Below are positions 63,287 through 64,000 of a stretch of DNA of 64,000 nucleotides, piece after piece. The notes below the pieces were generated by a model. It searched no databases. It was not told where the DNA came from and saw nothing but the letters and a program-made list of their open reading frames with translations. This DNA comes from Lacticaseibacillus sharpeae JCM 1186 = DSM 20505 (lineage in GTDB: Bacteria > Bacillota > Bacilli > Lactobacillales > Lactobacillaceae), in contig NZ_AYYO01000005.1 of the NCBI RefSeq assembly GCF_001436225.1, positions 1 to 64,000 of the forward strand, given 5' to 3'. Within the stretch, counting starts at the first letter, position 1, and every line of letters begins with the position of its first letter. A program made the position numbers and the translations under genes.

Positions 63287-64000
63287 TTAAGGCATGGTCT
63301 GTTGCGTTGAACTGTAACCAGAAACCTTCTTGACGTGATACATGTCGTAGTAGGCCTGGATAATATCGTGCGTCATGTCCTTAGTGTAACCGTGGGAACT
63401 CAGCGAGACGTTCGGCATCACGACCGCAACGGTGATCTGCGGGTTCTTCGCCGGCGCCATCGCAACCAGGGAAATATTCAGGGTATCCACGGGCGCGGAG
63501 CTCGTGTCTTCTGGATTGACGTGCGCCACACTCTGCGCCGTCCCGGTCTTAGCGGCGACCCCAGGGTTCAGGTTACCCAGCACCTTCGCGGTCGCCCACG
63601 CATCGGTCCCGTGACCAACCAGCCACATCCCTTGCTTGACGAAGTTCACATCGGCATTGGAGTTGCCAATCTTACTCAAAACGTTGGGTTCCGTTGTCGA
63701 TTCCACTTGGGTCGACCCGTCACTGTTGCTTTGGGAAATGGACTGCACCAGGTATGGCTGCATCCGGTAACCGCCATTAGCGATAGTGGATACGTACTGG
63801 CCCATTTCAATCAGCGTGTACGGGTCATAGTTCCCGAACCCAATGCTCAGTGCGGCCCCGGTGTTCAGAACGCCGTATTCGTTGAGCTTCTTCCCGGCAG
63901 TTGGTGCAACTTCACCAGGCATATCAATCCCGGTCTTAAGGCCCAGTCCGAACTGGTTGAAGTAGCCGCGCACCTTCTCGAAGACGTCGCTGTTCATGCG
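63287..64000 (-). CDS. Class B penicillin-binding protein, C-terminal part
   Basis: The frame stays open to the window edge, so the N-terminus is missing. Visible: 237 residues of a transpeptidase domain with AAKTGTAQ (the KTG motif) and family motifs SIGFGNYDPYTLIEMGQY and IDMPGEV. Builds peptidoglycan cross-links. The serine SxxK motif lies outside. Confidence 0.9.
   Translation of the reverse strand, partial: RMNSDVFEKVRGYFNQFGLGLKTGIDMPGEVAPTAGKKLNEYGVLNTGAALSIGFGNYDPYTLIEMGQYVSTIANGGYRMQPYLVQSISQSNSDGSTQVESTTEPNVLSKIGNSNADVNFVKQGMWLVGHGTDAWATAKVLGNLNPGVAAKTGTAQSVAHVNPEDTSSAPVDTLNISLVAMAPAKNPQITVAVVMPNVSLSSHGYTKDMTHDIIQAYYDMYHVKKVSGYSSTQQTMP

Overview
The window is a GC-rich chromosomal segment of a lactic acid bacterium, most likely a member of the Lactobacillaceae. 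The evidence is the gene content and order (gmk-rpoZ-priA-fmt-rsmB-prpC-stkP-rsgA-rpe-thiN, rpmB-yloU-fakA-recG-plsX-acpP-rnc-smc-ftsY, rplU-rpmA-efp-yqhY-nusB-xseAB-ispA-tlyA-argR-recN), PepX, a DUF3042 mini-protein, T-box leaders and purine-rich GGAGG ribosome binding sites. Genus and species cannot be fixed from the sequence alone.

Layout. 1-6.7 kb: an AT-richer type I restriction-modification operon on the minus strand (hsdR-hsdM-hsdS) followed by a promoterless, start-less half hsdS (a silent target-recognition cassette). hsdM is interrupted by an in-frame amber codon. 7.3-10.8 kb (+): a T-box leader that reads best as methionine-specific, then an ECF transporter (S component, fused double ATPase, EcfT). 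10.8-14.6 kb: small lineage genes, including a divergent GIY-YIG-like protein, a histidine phosphatase and a DUF2325 protein. 14.7-38.2 kb (-): a long housekeeping block covering membrane targeting, chromosome structure, lipid synthesis, ribosome maturation, Ser/Thr kinase signalling, translation initiation, replication restart and GMP synthesis. 38.4-40.4 kb: an accessory island between gmk and recN, with an unknown gene carrying a LexA-like box and a divergent MerR/SDR pair. 40.4-48.7 kb (-): recN-argR-tlyA-ispA-xseBA-nusB-yqhY-efp-rpmA-rplU. 48.9-50.2 kb: a TetR regulator, a small membrane protein and an orphan gene. 50.4-52.7 kb (-): proBA behind a T-box with a CCA proline specifier. 52.8-53.7 kb: a DinJ/YafQ toxin-antitoxin pair, repeats and tRNA-Arg(TCT). 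53.8-64 kb: pepX, an LCP cell-wall ligase, glnRA with a perfect GlnR operator, miaA, DUF3042, a rhodanese-like protein, glcK-yqgQ-rhomboid, and the 3' end of a class B penicillin-binding protein cut by the window edge.

How it works together: nitrogen and amino-acid supply is controlled at several levels (Met T-box on the ECF transporter, Pro T-box on proBA, GlnR on glnRA, a large palindrome in front of argR, PepX peptide hydrolysis). The housekeeping clusters follow standard Firmicutes order with some local exceptions: no prp between rplU and rpmA, no folD between nusB and xseA, and ynbB next to ftsY instead of glnR. No CRISPR array, insertion sequence or prophage was found. The strongest leads are the recombination-ready HsdS repertoire coupled to a broken hsdM, the LexA-box gene of unknown function, the divergent GIY-YIG protein, the prp-less L27 operon and the tRNA-Arg-linked toxin-antitoxin scar.
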